Positions 34,692 through 43,484 of a stretch of DNA of 64,000 nt are shown here, one piece after another. Under the pieces are notes generated by a model, which searched no databases, had not been told where the DNA came from, and was given only the letters and a program-made list of their open reading frames with translations. This DNA is from Bacteroidia bacterium (lineage in GTDB: Bacteria > Bacteroidota > Bacteroidia > Bacteroidales > VadinHA17), in NCBI GenBank assembly GCA_026391215.1, contig JAPLDX010000106.1, forward strand, positions 23,441 to 87,440, given 5' to 3'. Each line of letters begins with the position of its first letter. Position 1 is the stretch's first letter. Position numbers and translations under genes: made by a program.

Positions 34692-36021
34692 TCAGGATAT
34701 TGGAATCGGATTTTGCCATCTGTTTTTCAAATTTCTCAAGCATTGAGACTACCTTTTCGTAGTCTTTGTTTTTTAAAACTGTCTGTTGTTCAATGCCTTT
34801 TTTATCCAGCCGTGACAGTACATAACTTACAGTAAGCTTATTAATATCCAGAGCCGGCTGGTAGAGCCTTTCAATCGCATCCTTTTCGTGAATTACCGAA
34901 ACAAGATTAGAACTGCTGAGATCCTTAAGAATGTCACGTGCAAGCCGGACAGGGATTTTCAGCGTTTTCCCAATATCTTCTGTACTTACAGCTTTTTCTC
35001 CTATTGCAAAGTTCCTGATGATCATATTCATGATTAATATAATCAAGGCGCGCTTATGAAAGTGGCTCACATTCAGCGCTTCAGATTCAGACTCATAACG
35101 TGAGATATTCTGATTGGCAAAGGAAAGCTCGGCTCCAAGGAGGACTATAATCCAGCTGGTCTGTAAGAAAATAATAAACAGGGGTACAGCTGCCAATCCT
35201 CCATAGATAGCACTTAGTTTTGTGATCCCAAACTGAAGATCCAGATATACCCATTGTAAAATCTTCAGAATTGTACCTGCAATAATGCCTGATATCAGTG
35301 CTGGCATAAACTTAACCTTGGCATTTGGCATCACTATAAATAACAGTGTTAGAATGAGCCAGGTCAGTAAATATGGTGCAAACTTGATTAGAAAGCTTAT
35401 CACAGGCTTGAAAAAACCTAGTATTGGCGCTTTAGTCATAAACTCGGTCAGATAAGCACTGATAAATACTGTAATACTGCTTGATATTACGAGAAGTACC
35501 GGGGCAATCAGCATAATTGTCAGGTAATCAGTGAATTTCCTGTACCATGCCCTTGGTGATGATATCTGCCAGATATGGTTGAATGAGTTTTCGATCTGGC
35601 TTAGTAAGGATACAACAGACCAGAAGAGGATTATCACTCCCACCCCGGCAATATAACCGCCACTTGTATTTTGAACTGTCTGACTTGCTTTCTCAAGCAG
35701 CGGTGTCAGGATTTCACTATATGACTGAAAATCCTTTGAGTTTGTTATTATTGACTGCAGATTCTGATCAAGCCCAAAACCTTTGGCTATAGCAAATGCT
35801 ATTGCAATTACAGGAATAATGGACATAAGTGTATAAAATGTCAGAGCGGATGCACGCAAGTCGACTTTATCCTTCAATGAACTCTTGCCAGCAATGAATA
35901 GGATCCTTCCCTGTTTGATCAAAAATGTCTTTCTTTTCGATAATTCGGAAAGCGGAGTGTGCCAAATTGCATCGTTTACCCTCTTAACCTGCTCCAGAGC
36001 CCATGATACAGGATTTGCCAT
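34678..36021 (-). CDS. YihY/BrkB-family inner-membrane protein
   Basis: About 447 aa with six predicted helices (residues about 45-330) and a cytoplasmic winged-helix-like C-terminal part (AIGEKAVSTEDIGKTLKIPVRLARDILKDLSSSNLV) followed by a coiled end. The motif DKVDLRASALTFYTLMSIIPVIAIAFAIAKG is the family signature. YihY proteins were once annotated as ribonuclease BN, which is not supported; a transport or envelope role is assumed. The frame is open to an ATG at 36102, but the ATG at 36021 (MANPVSWALEQ) fits better, and CAAATATA at 36036-36043 looks like a -7 box in between. Confidence 0.85.
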   Translation of the reverse strand: MANPVSWALEQVKRVNDAIWHTPLSELSKRKTFLIKQGRILFIAGKSSLKDKVDLRASALTFYTLMSIIPVIAIAFAIAKGFGLDQNLQSIITNSKDFQSYSEILTPLLEKASQTVQNTSGGYIAGVGVIILFWSVVSLLSQIENSFNHIWQISSPRAWYRKFTDYLTIMLIAPVLLVISSSITVFISAYLTEFMTKAPILGFFKPVISFLIKFAPYLLTWLILTLLFIVMPNAKVKFMPALISGIIAGTILKILQWVYLDLQFGITKLSAIYGGLAAVPLFIIFLQTSWIIVLLGAELSFANQNISRYESESEALNVSHFHKRALIILIMNMIIRNFAIGEKAVSTEDIGKTLKIPVRLARDILKDLSSSNLVSVIHEKDAIERLYQPALDINKLTVSYVLSRLDKKGIEQQTVLKNKDYEKVVSMLEKFEKQMAKSDSNILIKDL

Positions 36022-36104
36022 GGTGTTTGTTTTTTCAAATATACAAAATACACAAGGTGTATAAATAAAAATAATTATTATTTTCACTTTGAAGAATAAC
36101 ACTT

Positions 36105-36797
36105 ATGAAGATTGAAATCCTGGAATTTGTAGAGGGGGCAAAAAAAGCTACAGGACTGACTGTCATTATTGATGTTTTCAGGGCATTTTCAGTAGCCTGC
36201 TATACGTTTGATTCAGGTGCTGTTCGTCTGATAGTTACTTCTGAGGTACAGAAGGCCTTTGATTTAAAAGCGACATATAAGAATTCTATCCTTACAGGAG
36301 AAAGAGGAGAAAGAAAAATTGAGGGATTTGACTTCGGGAACAGTCCGACAGAGATAATTAAAGCCGATCTTCAAGGGAAAACAGTGATTCAAACGACAAC
36401 TGCAGGAACAAATGGTTTGATAAAAGCTGAAAATGCCGATATTCTGTTAACTGGGAGCATGGTTAATGCAGACGCAATTGTGAAATATATCAAAACTCTG
36501 AATCCGTCAAATGTATCCCTGGTAGCAATGGGTTACAGGGCATCTTCTTCTGCTGAAGAGGATCTAATATGTGCAGAAATGATAAGATCAGAACTTATGG
36601 GAACAGATATAAGCTTTGAAAAGAGAATCGCCGAACTACGGTATGGGAGCGGAAGCAGGTTCTTTGATCCTACAAACCTAAGCTACTCTCCTCCTACTGA
36701 TTTTTTTCTTTGCACAATGGTTAATAAGTTCAATTTTGTACTGAAAGGAGAAAAAAGGCCGGACGGGAATATGGATCTGATGAAGATTGATGTATGA
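36105..36797 (+). CDS. comB: 2-phosphosulfolactate phosphatase family protein
   Basis: 230-aa ComB-family protein. Conserved blocks are VIIDVFRAFSVACYTFDSGA, GERGERKIEGFDFGNSPTEI and VIQTTTAGTNGLIKAENAD, then LVAMGYRASSSAEEDLICAEMI. In methanogens ComB removes phosphate from 2-phosphosulfolactate on the way to coenzyme M. Bacteria without coenzyme M carry homologues, where sulfolactate metabolism or another phosphatase role is possible. No partner genes for sulfolactate are nearby. Divergent from the BrkB gene. Confidence 0.85.
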   Translation: MKIEILEFVEGAKKATGLTVIIDVFRAFSVACYTFDSGAVRLIVTSEVQKAFDLKATYKNSILTGERGERKIEGFDFGNSPTEIIKADLQGKTVIQTTTAGTNGLIKAENADILLTGSMVNADAIVKYIKTLNPSNVSLVAMGYRASSSAEEDLICAEMIRSELMGTDISFEKRIAELRYGSGSRFFDPTNLSYSPPTDFFLCTMVNKFNFVLKGEKRPDGNMDLMKIDV

Positions 36798-36815
36798 CCA
36801 GGTATAGATATGTTC

Positions 36816-37772
36816 TTATAGATCTATAGTCCCAGGTAAAAATAAAGGAATAAACTTTCTTCTGCTGTGAATTTCACGGAAAGCACAGAACATGCAGACT
36901 TTATAAAAATTGAACAGCCAGAGAGGCGGATCAGATGAATCAATACGGAGTTCCATTCTTTCCCTGTAACGTATAAATATAGCGACAAGGATCAGCCTGA
37001 CCCGGAAAATACGAATCTTGTTATAAATACGAAGCATCCTTACGGTTGAGGAGAAAGTCCTCTTGTCAGTGACACTGTCATAGAGCCTGCTAAGGTTTTC
37101 CAGTCTCAGCTTTGTCTTGTCAAGAAACTCACGGTTTGACTCCAGGCCTTCATGCAAAAGCCCGTTATCTATATGGAATATGTCAATGTCAGCTTTCTTA
37201 AGCTGGTAACTTAACAGGGTGTCCTCATGACCATATTGCTTAAGTTCCTCATTGAAACGCAGTTTTGAGAAAATAGTCCTGTCTATAAGTACATTAAATG
37301 TAGTAAATGCAGCATGTGGATGCTTGTTTCTCTCAAAAGCTTTTCTCTGTTCCCTTTTAATTCCGTATTTCCACCTCAGTATCTTTTCAGGATCTCCAGG
37401 AGGACTTTCATGATACAGAATACCTCCGGATATAACCCTTGCAGAAGCCATAACCGCTATCCAGTTATTCAAATAGGTCTCTGCAGTGGCCGGTATCATG
37501 GCATCAGAGTCAATATACAGCAGGAAGTCCCCTTTTGCTTCGAGGGCAAGTTTGTTTCTTATAGCAGCTCTCCCGATATTTTTTTCTGAGACAATAACCC
37601 TTACTCCATCACCTCTAAGGGACTTATATTTCAAACGATTCTCAGCTGAAGAGCCATCATCCCCTATAATTATCTCAAGTAATTCCGGAATTTTGCCGAT
37701 ACAACTCCTCATGCTGCAGACCAATGCCACAATGTCATAATCACAAACCGGAATGAGCAAGGAAATTGTCAT
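36816..37772 (-). CDS. Family 2 glycosyltransferase
   Basis: 318-aa GT-A fold transferase. MTISLLIPVCDYD opens the nucleotide-binding fold, IIIGDDGSSAENR and LLYIDSDAMI (DxD-type) bind the sugar nucleotide and metal, and AAFTTFNVLIDRTIF with YGHEDTLLSYQL (ED motif) supplies the acceptor and catalytic base side. No membrane helix precedes the domain; a hydrophobic helix near the C-terminus may associate with the membrane. Sugar and acceptor unknown. It stands alone, so no polysaccharide locus is visible. Confidence 0.9.
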   Translation of the reverse strand: MTISLLIPVCDYDIVALVCSMRSCIGKIPELLEIIIGDDGSSAENRLKYKSLRGDGVRVIVSEKNIGRAAIRNKLALEAKGDFLLYIDSDAMIPATAETYLNNWIAVMASARVISGGILYHESPPGDPEKILRWKYGIKREQRKAFERNKHPHAAFTTFNVLIDRTIFSKLRFNEELKQYGHEDTLLSYQLKKADIDIFHIDNGLLHEGLESNREFLDKTKLRLENLSRLYDSVTDKRTFSSTVRMLRIYNKIRIFRVRLILVAIFIRYRERMELRIDSSDPPLWLFNFYKVCMFCAFREIHSRRKFIPLFLPGTIDL

Positions 37773-37836
37773 TAGCTACCCATAGAATTAACAGACCAAA
37801 AATACAATATATTTCTTTATAATAGAAAGTAATGAA

Positions 37837-37867
37837 TTTGGCAAAGAAATTGTAATGACTAATTTTG
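37837..37867 (+). promoter_or_regulatory. Bacteroidota-type promoter upstream of the broken thioredoxin-like gene
   Basis: TTTG (37837-37840), 19 nt, then TAATTTTG (37860-37867). It lies 29 bp before the ATG of the interrupted gene, so the promoter appears intact even though the gene is not. Confidence 0.55.
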
Positions 37868-37895
37868 TCTTCAACATTTACTATTAGACAATTAG

Positions 37896-39160
37896 ATGAA
37901 AAAGAATATTCCCTTGTTTATCCTGCTTCTTCAGCTGTCGTTACCGGGAGCGGGCCAGCTTAAAAACAATCACGAGATCTCAATGACAATTTCAGGTCTC
38001 AGGGATTCATCAATTTATCTCGCATATCATTTCGGTGATAAACAATATATTAAAGACACTATCAAACTGGACAGCCGGGGTCATGGCATATTTTCAGGAC
38101 CAGAGAGCCTCCCTCATGGTATTTATATGATAGTTCTGCCAGGAAGGCAATATTTTGAGTTTCTTGCCTCTGATGACCAGCTTTTCTCTCTTACCTGCAG
38201 CTATGAGGATTATTACAATACTCTCAAATTCACAGGTTCAGACGAGAATTCAGCTTTCATTGAATATCAGAAAAAATGGTCAGCATTGCAACAGCAGGCA
38301 ATAGGTATTTCGAAGAGACTGCAAACAAACAAACAGAACAGCGATTCCGTGAAGCTTCTTATCGAAAAGCAGAAAAAGCAGGAAGAATACATGAAATCCT
38401 ATCTCAGGAATATCATAGATGCTAATGGTAATAATCTGCTTTCTGTACTGGTTAAATCAATGCTTCCGATCGAGGTGCCCGACTTTAAGTAATACAGTAC
38501 CCCGATTCCATTAACAGGGAGATTGACAAACTGATAGCGAAATGCCAACCAAATTATAAGGTGTTCCAGTTTGTTTCAGTTTTTCTCTTCAATCATTTCC
38601 GCGAGAGCGAGATTATGGGTCATGATGCAGTTATGGTGAAGCTGGCTGATGATATTTACCTTTCAGGTAAGGCAGACTGGACGACAAAAGAATTCCGGGA
38701 CGATCTTTCAAGGCAGGTTGAGCTCCTTAGAAATAACCTTATAGGTTTGAAAGCAAAGGACCTTGTCATGAATTCTTATAAAGGCACATTTGTTTCTCTT
38801 TATGATATAGAAAAGGATTTCACCATACTTTACTTCTGGGAGCCTAACTGCGGGCATTGCAAGGAAGCCACACCAAAACTGAAAGCTTATTATGAAAAAG
38901 CCAGAAATGAGGGTGTTGAAATTTTTGCTGTCTGTACAGTTGATGATAAACCGGCCTGGACAAAGTATATTGAAGAGAACGGACTGACATGGATCAATGG
39001 CTGGGATCCGGAACGAAAGACGTATTTTGATTTCTATTATAACGTTCAATCCACACCGATGATCTACATCCTTGACAGAGATAAAAAAATAATTGCCAAG
39101 AAGCTTTCTGTTGATGATATTCCTTCATTTATAGATAATTACAGGAAGTACAACATGTAA
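37896..39160 (+). pseudogene. Thioredoxin-like lipoprotein/secreted protein (DUF4369 type) broken by internal deletion
   Basis: Two halves of one gene in different frames. The first half (37896-38492) has a signal peptide (KKNIPLFILLLQLSLPGAGQ), a DUF4369 domain and the coiled KLLIEKQKKQEEYMKSYLR segment, and ends at TAA just after LPIEVPDFK. The second half is open from 38489 in the other frame (VIQYPDSINREIDKLIAKC) through SVFLFNHFRESEIMG to a thioredoxin domain with CxxC in WEPNCGHCKEATP. In intact relatives about 40 residues join these parts; here they are missing and the frame shifts. A second start at 38561 could still yield a 199-aa thioredoxin fragment without signal peptide. Confidence 0.78.
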
Positions 39161-39161
39161 T

Positions 39162-40163
39162 TTATTTCTGCAGTACTCTAATCAGTTCATATATTGAATT
39201 GAAACTTTCTGTTTTGTCATCACTGGTGAGCAGCCATTTCTGATCAGTATCGTCAGTAATATGAATATAAGGATTGGTAATTGACGAAGACAACTGGTAC
39301 CCCTCTCTTATTAAAGCTCTTTCGGTCCATTTTCTTATTAAACCTTCACCCCTGACAAATATACTTCCCCTTGATTCTCTGAGAAATGAAAAATTGCCAT
39401 CGCCGGAACTGAATTGCACAATTGATGATTCGAACAAATGCTCAAAAGCGCCGCTGAGCATAAGATCTTCGGGAGCTCCTTCAATAAGGTTATTTTCCAG
39501 AATCAGCCATATTTTGTCAGCCTGGTTTACGGCTATATTGAAATCGTGAGTCGAGAATATTATTGTCTTGCCATCCCTTGTCAGCTCCCGCATCAGGCTG
39601 ATGATCTCATATTTACTGGCAATATCAAGAAACGCTGTAGGCTCATCCATTATCATCAGCTCAGCATCCTGGGCGAGAACCCTTGCTATCATCGCTTTCT
39701 GTCGTTCTCCGTCAGAAAGCTCAGAAATGTTCCTCGCTCTCAGGCTAGTCAATCCGGCTCTGGCAATAGCGTTTTCAATTGCCAGCCTTCCTGAATTATC
39801 TATAGTACCAAGCCAGTTTGTATGAGGAAAGCGCCCTAGAGCGACCAAATCGGAAACTCTCATGTTATTTACTTTAATAACTTCAGTGGATATATATCCG
39901 ATTTTCCTTGCCAGCACTATTCTTGAATATTCAGAGATATTTTTACCGTTCAGGATCACTTCTCCTCCAAGTGATGGCTGTAATCCTGCAATAGTCCTCA
40001 GCAGCGTGCTTTTCCCGATTCCGTTCCTGCCAATTACCGCAATGAGCTCACTACCGTTTGATGATGTGGATAATGGCGGTAATAATTCAGCTGAGTGCTT
40101 CCCTTTTGCATAACCAATACTCAGATTGTCAAGAATTAATATTTTGGTCTCGTTTTTCTCCAT
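39162..40163 (-). CDS. btuD: Cobalamin ABC transporter ATP-binding protein with C-terminal extension
   Basis: 333-aa ATPase of the BtuD/FecE group powering vitamin B12 import. Walker A is GRNGIGKSTLLRTIAG, Q-loop region IGYISTEVIK, signature LSDGERQKAMIARVLA, Walker B LMIMDEPTAFLD, H-loop IIFSTHDFN. After the normal end (about residue 255) there is an extra 75-residue segment (GSIFVRGEGLIRKWTERALI and following) ending in SIYELIRVLQK, unlike standard BtuD. The start overlaps the permease stop by 1 nt. The B12 substrate is assigned from the upstream cobalamin riboswitch and TonB receptor. Confidence 0.9.
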   Translation of the reverse strand: MEKNETKILILDNLSIGYAKGKHSAELLPPLSTSSNGSELIAVIGRNGIGKSTLLRTIAGLQPSLGGEVILNGKNISEYSRIVLARKIGYISTEVIKVNNMRVSDLVALGRFPHTNWLGTIDNSGRLAIENAIARAGLTSLRARNISELSDGERQKAMIARVLAQDAELMIMDEPTAFLDIASKYEIISLMRELTRDGKTIIFSTHDFNIAVNQADKIWLILENNLIEGAPEDLMLSGAFEHLFESSIVQFSSGDGNFSFLRESRGSIFVRGEGLIRKWTERALIREGYQLSSSITNPYIHITDDTDQKWLLTSDDKTESFNSIYELIRVLQK

Positions 40164-41230
40164 TAGAATGAACCAGTATCTCTTTTATTTCTGAGTATAA
40201 TCCATAGAACCACCGGAATTCCTATTAGCGATGTTACCGAATTTACTGGAAGGATATTTACAGATCCTGGCAGTTGCGATATAATATCACTGATGAGCAT
40301 AACAACCCCTCCTGCAATGATAGTTCCCGGTACGAGGATCCTGTGATCCGATGTCCTGAACAGATTCCTGGTGATATGAGGAACCGCAATTCCTATGAAT
40401 CCGATTGGGCCGCAAAAGGCTGTTACGCTTCCGGCAAGTATGCTTGTACAGGTAAAGATCACTATTCTTGAAAGACGCAAATTCAGACCTATACTGACTG
40501 CATAATTTTCACCCAGCAACAAGGCGTTCAGCATTTTAACTGAAGCCAGGCTTAATATCATTCCTGCTGCCACTGTCAATAATAACACTTGCAACTGTCC
40601 TGCTGAAAGGTTTCCAAGACTTCCCATAGTCCAAATCACGTATGCCTTGAGCATCGTTTCGTTGCTGAAATACTGCATGATGCTAACGATTGCCGATATA
40701 CCGCTGGCCAGCATGATCCCAATGATCAGGATGGTCATTATATCCCTTATTTTTGAAGAAAGGAACATTATAAGCATCATCACAGCTCCTGCCCCTAACC
40801 ATGCTGAGACAACCAGCACCCAGTTGCCAAGACGCGGGAAGCTTCCAGGAACAAATTGTGCAGAGAAGCCAAGGATGACAAGAGCAACTCCCAGACTTGC
40901 CCCGGAGCTCACTCCCAGGACATATGGACCTGCCATCGGGTTCCTGAACAGGGTTTGCATCTGCAGTCCGCTTAAAGAAAGGGCAATGCCTGCTGCCAGG
41001 GCAGTTAAGGCTTTTGGCAATCTGAACTTAAAAATTATTGTTTCTATTTCGGAATCTGTTCGTTCAAAAAATGCTCTGAAAATATCTGCAGGCCTGATGC
41101 TTACAGATCCGAGCACGATGTCAAGTATGAAAAAGAAGATAAGCAGAATGAATAAGACTAAGAAGATGAGGCTTTTATTCCTTCTCAATCTTATTTCTTC
41201 AGGAACCGTTGCTAACACTTCAGATTTCAA
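40163..41230 (-). CDS. btuC: Cobalamin ABC transporter permease
   Basis: 355-aa FecCD-family permease with about nine or ten helices. Family blocks include LPKALTALAAGIALSLSGLQMQTLFRNPMAGPYVLGVSSGASLG and AFCGPIGFIGIAVPHITRNLFRTSDHR, the latter the coupling region that docks to BtuD. It follows btuF by 11 nt and overlaps btuD by 1 nt. The iron/haem and B12 permeases are hard to tell apart by sequence; the riboswitch decides for B12. Confidence 0.92.
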   Translation of the reverse strand: MKSEVLATVPEEIRLRRNKSLIFLVLFILLIFFFILDIVLGSVSIRPADIFRAFFERTDSEIETIIFKFRLPKALTALAAGIALSLSGLQMQTLFRNPMAGPYVLGVSSGASLGVALVILGFSAQFVPGSFPRLGNWVLVVSAWLGAGAVMMLIMFLSSKIRDIMTILIIGIMLASGISAIVSIMQYFSNETMLKAYVIWTMGSLGNLSAGQLQVLLLTVAAGMILSLASVKMLNALLLGENYAVSIGLNLRLSRIVIFTCTSILAGSVTAFCGPIGFIGIAVPHITRNLFRTSDHRILVPGTIIAGGVVMLISDIISQLPGSVNILPVNSVTSLIGIPVVLWIILRNKRDTGSF

Positions 41231-41241
41231 ATACTCTGATT

Positions 41242-42423
41242 TTATTCAATTTTACGGTAATAGATAAGCCCTGTGTCCGGGAATAGTTCCGGATGCAGTA
41301 TTGCTGCAATATCCTTAAGTATCAGGTGAGGATTAATGATTCCGCTTTCCCAGTAATCATTGCCTCCTGATGGTGAGATCCTTTTATTATTATTATATAT
41401 GTTACCATCCCTGTAACAGGGTATAGATTCCAGCCTTAAATCAAGCGAAGATATTTCTTTCTTTGAGCTTACACTGCCTATATTAAGCCAGTAATCAGCT
41501 TTAAGCGCTCTTAAGAAAACATCTTCAATACTGTAAGGCATCGATACTGATGATTCTGTATTGTCCCATAGATAATTACCTCCTGCATCTTCAATGAACT
41601 TTCCTGCATAGGAGTTGCCAGGAGAAATAAACCATGTATCCCGGAAAGGGAGCCCCAGAAGCACCTCCGGCCTCTCTTTACTGTTCTGACTGACATAAGC
41701 TTTTGTACGGTTATACGATTCAGATACGGAGTTAAATATTGAATCCGCCATTTTTTCTTTGCAAAATAGAGCACCGAACAGCTTTATCCATTCAGCTTTT
41801 CCCAGCGGATCTGTTTCAAGATAGTCAGCATTGAACATAACCTTAATACCCAGCTCCTTAATTTTACCTGTATAACCAGCCGATTCACTGCCAATCCCGT
41901 AAATCATAATCAGGTCTGGAGATAGGCTTATAATCAATTCATTATTCATCCCGGACTCATATCCTACATCATATATCAGGCCTTCCTTTATTCTTTGAGA
42001 TATTCTTGTATCATATATTAAATCTGTCCCGGAAACACCAGCAATAGCCTCTTCTTCGCCCAGGGCAGCCACCATGGCAAGGTGAGTTGTTGACATGCAG
42101 ATTATCTTCTTCAGAGGAACATAAACAACGGAAGACACATCCTTTATCACCAATTTTTTTTCATCTCTGTTAATGAGGTAATAAATCTGCTTTATTTTAT
42201 TGGCTCCCTGCCACGGATCAGTTATAGTAAGAATTGTACAGGTGTCAGTTTTTTCAAGTGAGAATCGTTGCGCTCGTGTGACTACGGCCCCTGGGCCCGG
42301 TAAATCAGAATTCGTCCTGGTACCATCACCTGACGTACATGAGGCAGCTATGGCTGCGATGACAAAAAGCATCCGGCAAAATTCAGATAAATGGCGACAG
42401 GTTATTTCTGGAACAATCATCAT
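41242..42423 (-). CDS. btuF: Cobalamin-binding periplasmic lipoprotein (BtuF-like)
   Basis: Substrate-binding component for B12 import, about 393 aa. The signal peptide ends in lipobox FVIAAIAASC, so it is tethered to a membrane. The two Rossmann-like lobes are marked by KIICMSTTHLAMVAALGEEEAIAGVSG and SLSPDLIMIYG in lobe 1, joined by a long helix to the lobe beginning RPEVLLGLPFRDTWFISPGNSYAGKFIEDAGG. The frame is open to an ATG at 42456, but the ATG at 42423 overlaps the TGA of the upstream gene and is preferred for coupling. It lies between the beta-propeller lipoprotein and btuC. Confidence 0.87.
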   Translation of the reverse strand: MMIVPEITCRHLSEFCRMLFVIAAIAASCTSGDGTRTNSDLPGPGAVVTRAQRFSLEKTDTCTILTITDPWQGANKIKQIYYLINRDEKKLVIKDVSSVVYVPLKKIICMSTTHLAMVAALGEEEAIAGVSGTDLIYDTRISQRIKEGLIYDVGYESGMNNELIISLSPDLIMIYGIGSESAGYTGKIKELGIKVMFNADYLETDPLGKAEWIKLFGALFCKEKMADSIFNSVSESYNRTKAYVSQNSKERPEVLLGLPFRDTWFISPGNSYAGKFIEDAGGNYLWDNTESSVSMPYSIEDVFLRALKADYWLNIGSVSSKKEISSLDLRLESIPCYRDGNIYNNNKRISPSGGNDYWESGIINPHLILKDIAAILHPELFPDTGLIYYRKIE

Positions 42424-43484
42424 TCTGTATTTGAAGGGGATTGAACTTTGAAGCACATTGAACCCGGAATGATACCTGCCTTATATCCTGCAACAGAATC
42501 ACCTTTATTACTATACCTGATTACAAATCCATTCTGCTGATAATCAACAGCATCAGTGACAAAGATATCTCCATTAACCGGATTGATACCCAGCTTATAA
42601 AACATATGGCCTTTTTCCGTGATGAAAGATACTTCCGGTACTCCGGCCGCGTCAATGTCCATCCGCTTCACACCTTTTTCCAGAAAGAATAATGTATCTC
42701 CGTCCCCATTAATACTCAGGCATGATGGAGAATCAAGTTTGGAAGGAAAAACCAGCTTCTTCGTTATTTCATGTGTTTGTGTGTTTATTCCTATCAGCTC
42801 GGCATAATTCTCTCTCATCCATCCTCCGTTGCAAAGTACCCACAGAATATATTTTTTGTCTATTGCCATGCTTTCAGGTTCTTTCCCGACTTCAACGGAA
42901 TCAATCATTTTATCCAGGTCTGTGTTGACAACTACCACCTCATTGCCACCGTTCCAGTTTGAAATGAACGCTTTCTTGCCGGTCAGTACAATAGATTCAG
43001 AAGTCCTGCGAATATTAACATAACCTGAAATTGTGTTATTCTTCAGATTAATAATTGTAAGAGAATCTGAATAAAGACTTGTAATATAAGCCTTACTGTT
43101 ATCGATAACAACTACATTTCGTGGTGACTTGAGTCCTGTTATTGTTGCTTGAGATTTCAGGGAATTCCTCTTTACTACCTCTATTTTCCCTGAATTATTA
43201 ACAACAATATATGCGTAATCGCCATTAATTGTCATTGAATTAGGGACATCTCCAAGCGGTCTGGCGTTCATTTTTTGAAAAATGTCATTGAATATTATGG
43301 ATGAATCATACGAGAAATACGATATGGAACCGTTTCCCCACGTATAGTTGCCTTCATTTATAATAAAGACTCCATTACCAGCAAGGAAAGACTCTTCCGG
43401 ATCCAGAGTGCCAGGATCTTCAGGTTTCGTACATGAACATGCAATCAGTACAGGCAGAATTAAGAAAAATAATCGTTTCATCAA
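42420..43484 (-). CDS. YncE-like beta-propeller lipoprotein of the B12 operon
   Basis: 354-aa lipoprotein (lipobox LPVLIACSC) with repeated blades of a seven-bladed propeller: YAYIVVNNSGKIEVVKRNSL, KAYITSLYSDSLTIINLKNN, KAFISNWNGGNEVVVVNTDL and YILWVLCNGGW. Family members (DUF5074/YncE) are common next to TonB receptors for cobalamin in Bacteroidota. Surface-exposed lipoproteins in such loci can bind B12 outside the cell, which is a reasonable guess here. The ATG overlaps the TonB receptor stop by 4 nt. Confidence 0.82.
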   Translation of the reverse strand: MMKRLFFLILPVLIACSCTKPEDPGTLDPEESFLAGNGVFIINEGNYTWGNGSISYFSYDSSIIFNDIFQKMNARPLGDVPNSMTINGDYAYIVVNNSGKIEVVKRNSLKSQATITGLKSPRNVVVIDNSKAYITSLYSDSLTIINLKNNTISGYVNIRRTSESIVLTGKKAFISNWNGGNEVVVVNTDLDKMIDSVEVGKEPESMAIDKKYILWVLCNGGWMRENYAELIGINTQTHEITKKLVFPSKLDSPSCLSINGDGDTLFFLEKGVKRMDIDAAGVPEVSFITEKGHMFYKLGINPVNGDIFVTDAVDYQQNGFVIRYSNKGDSVAGYKAGIIPGSMCFKVQSPSNTE

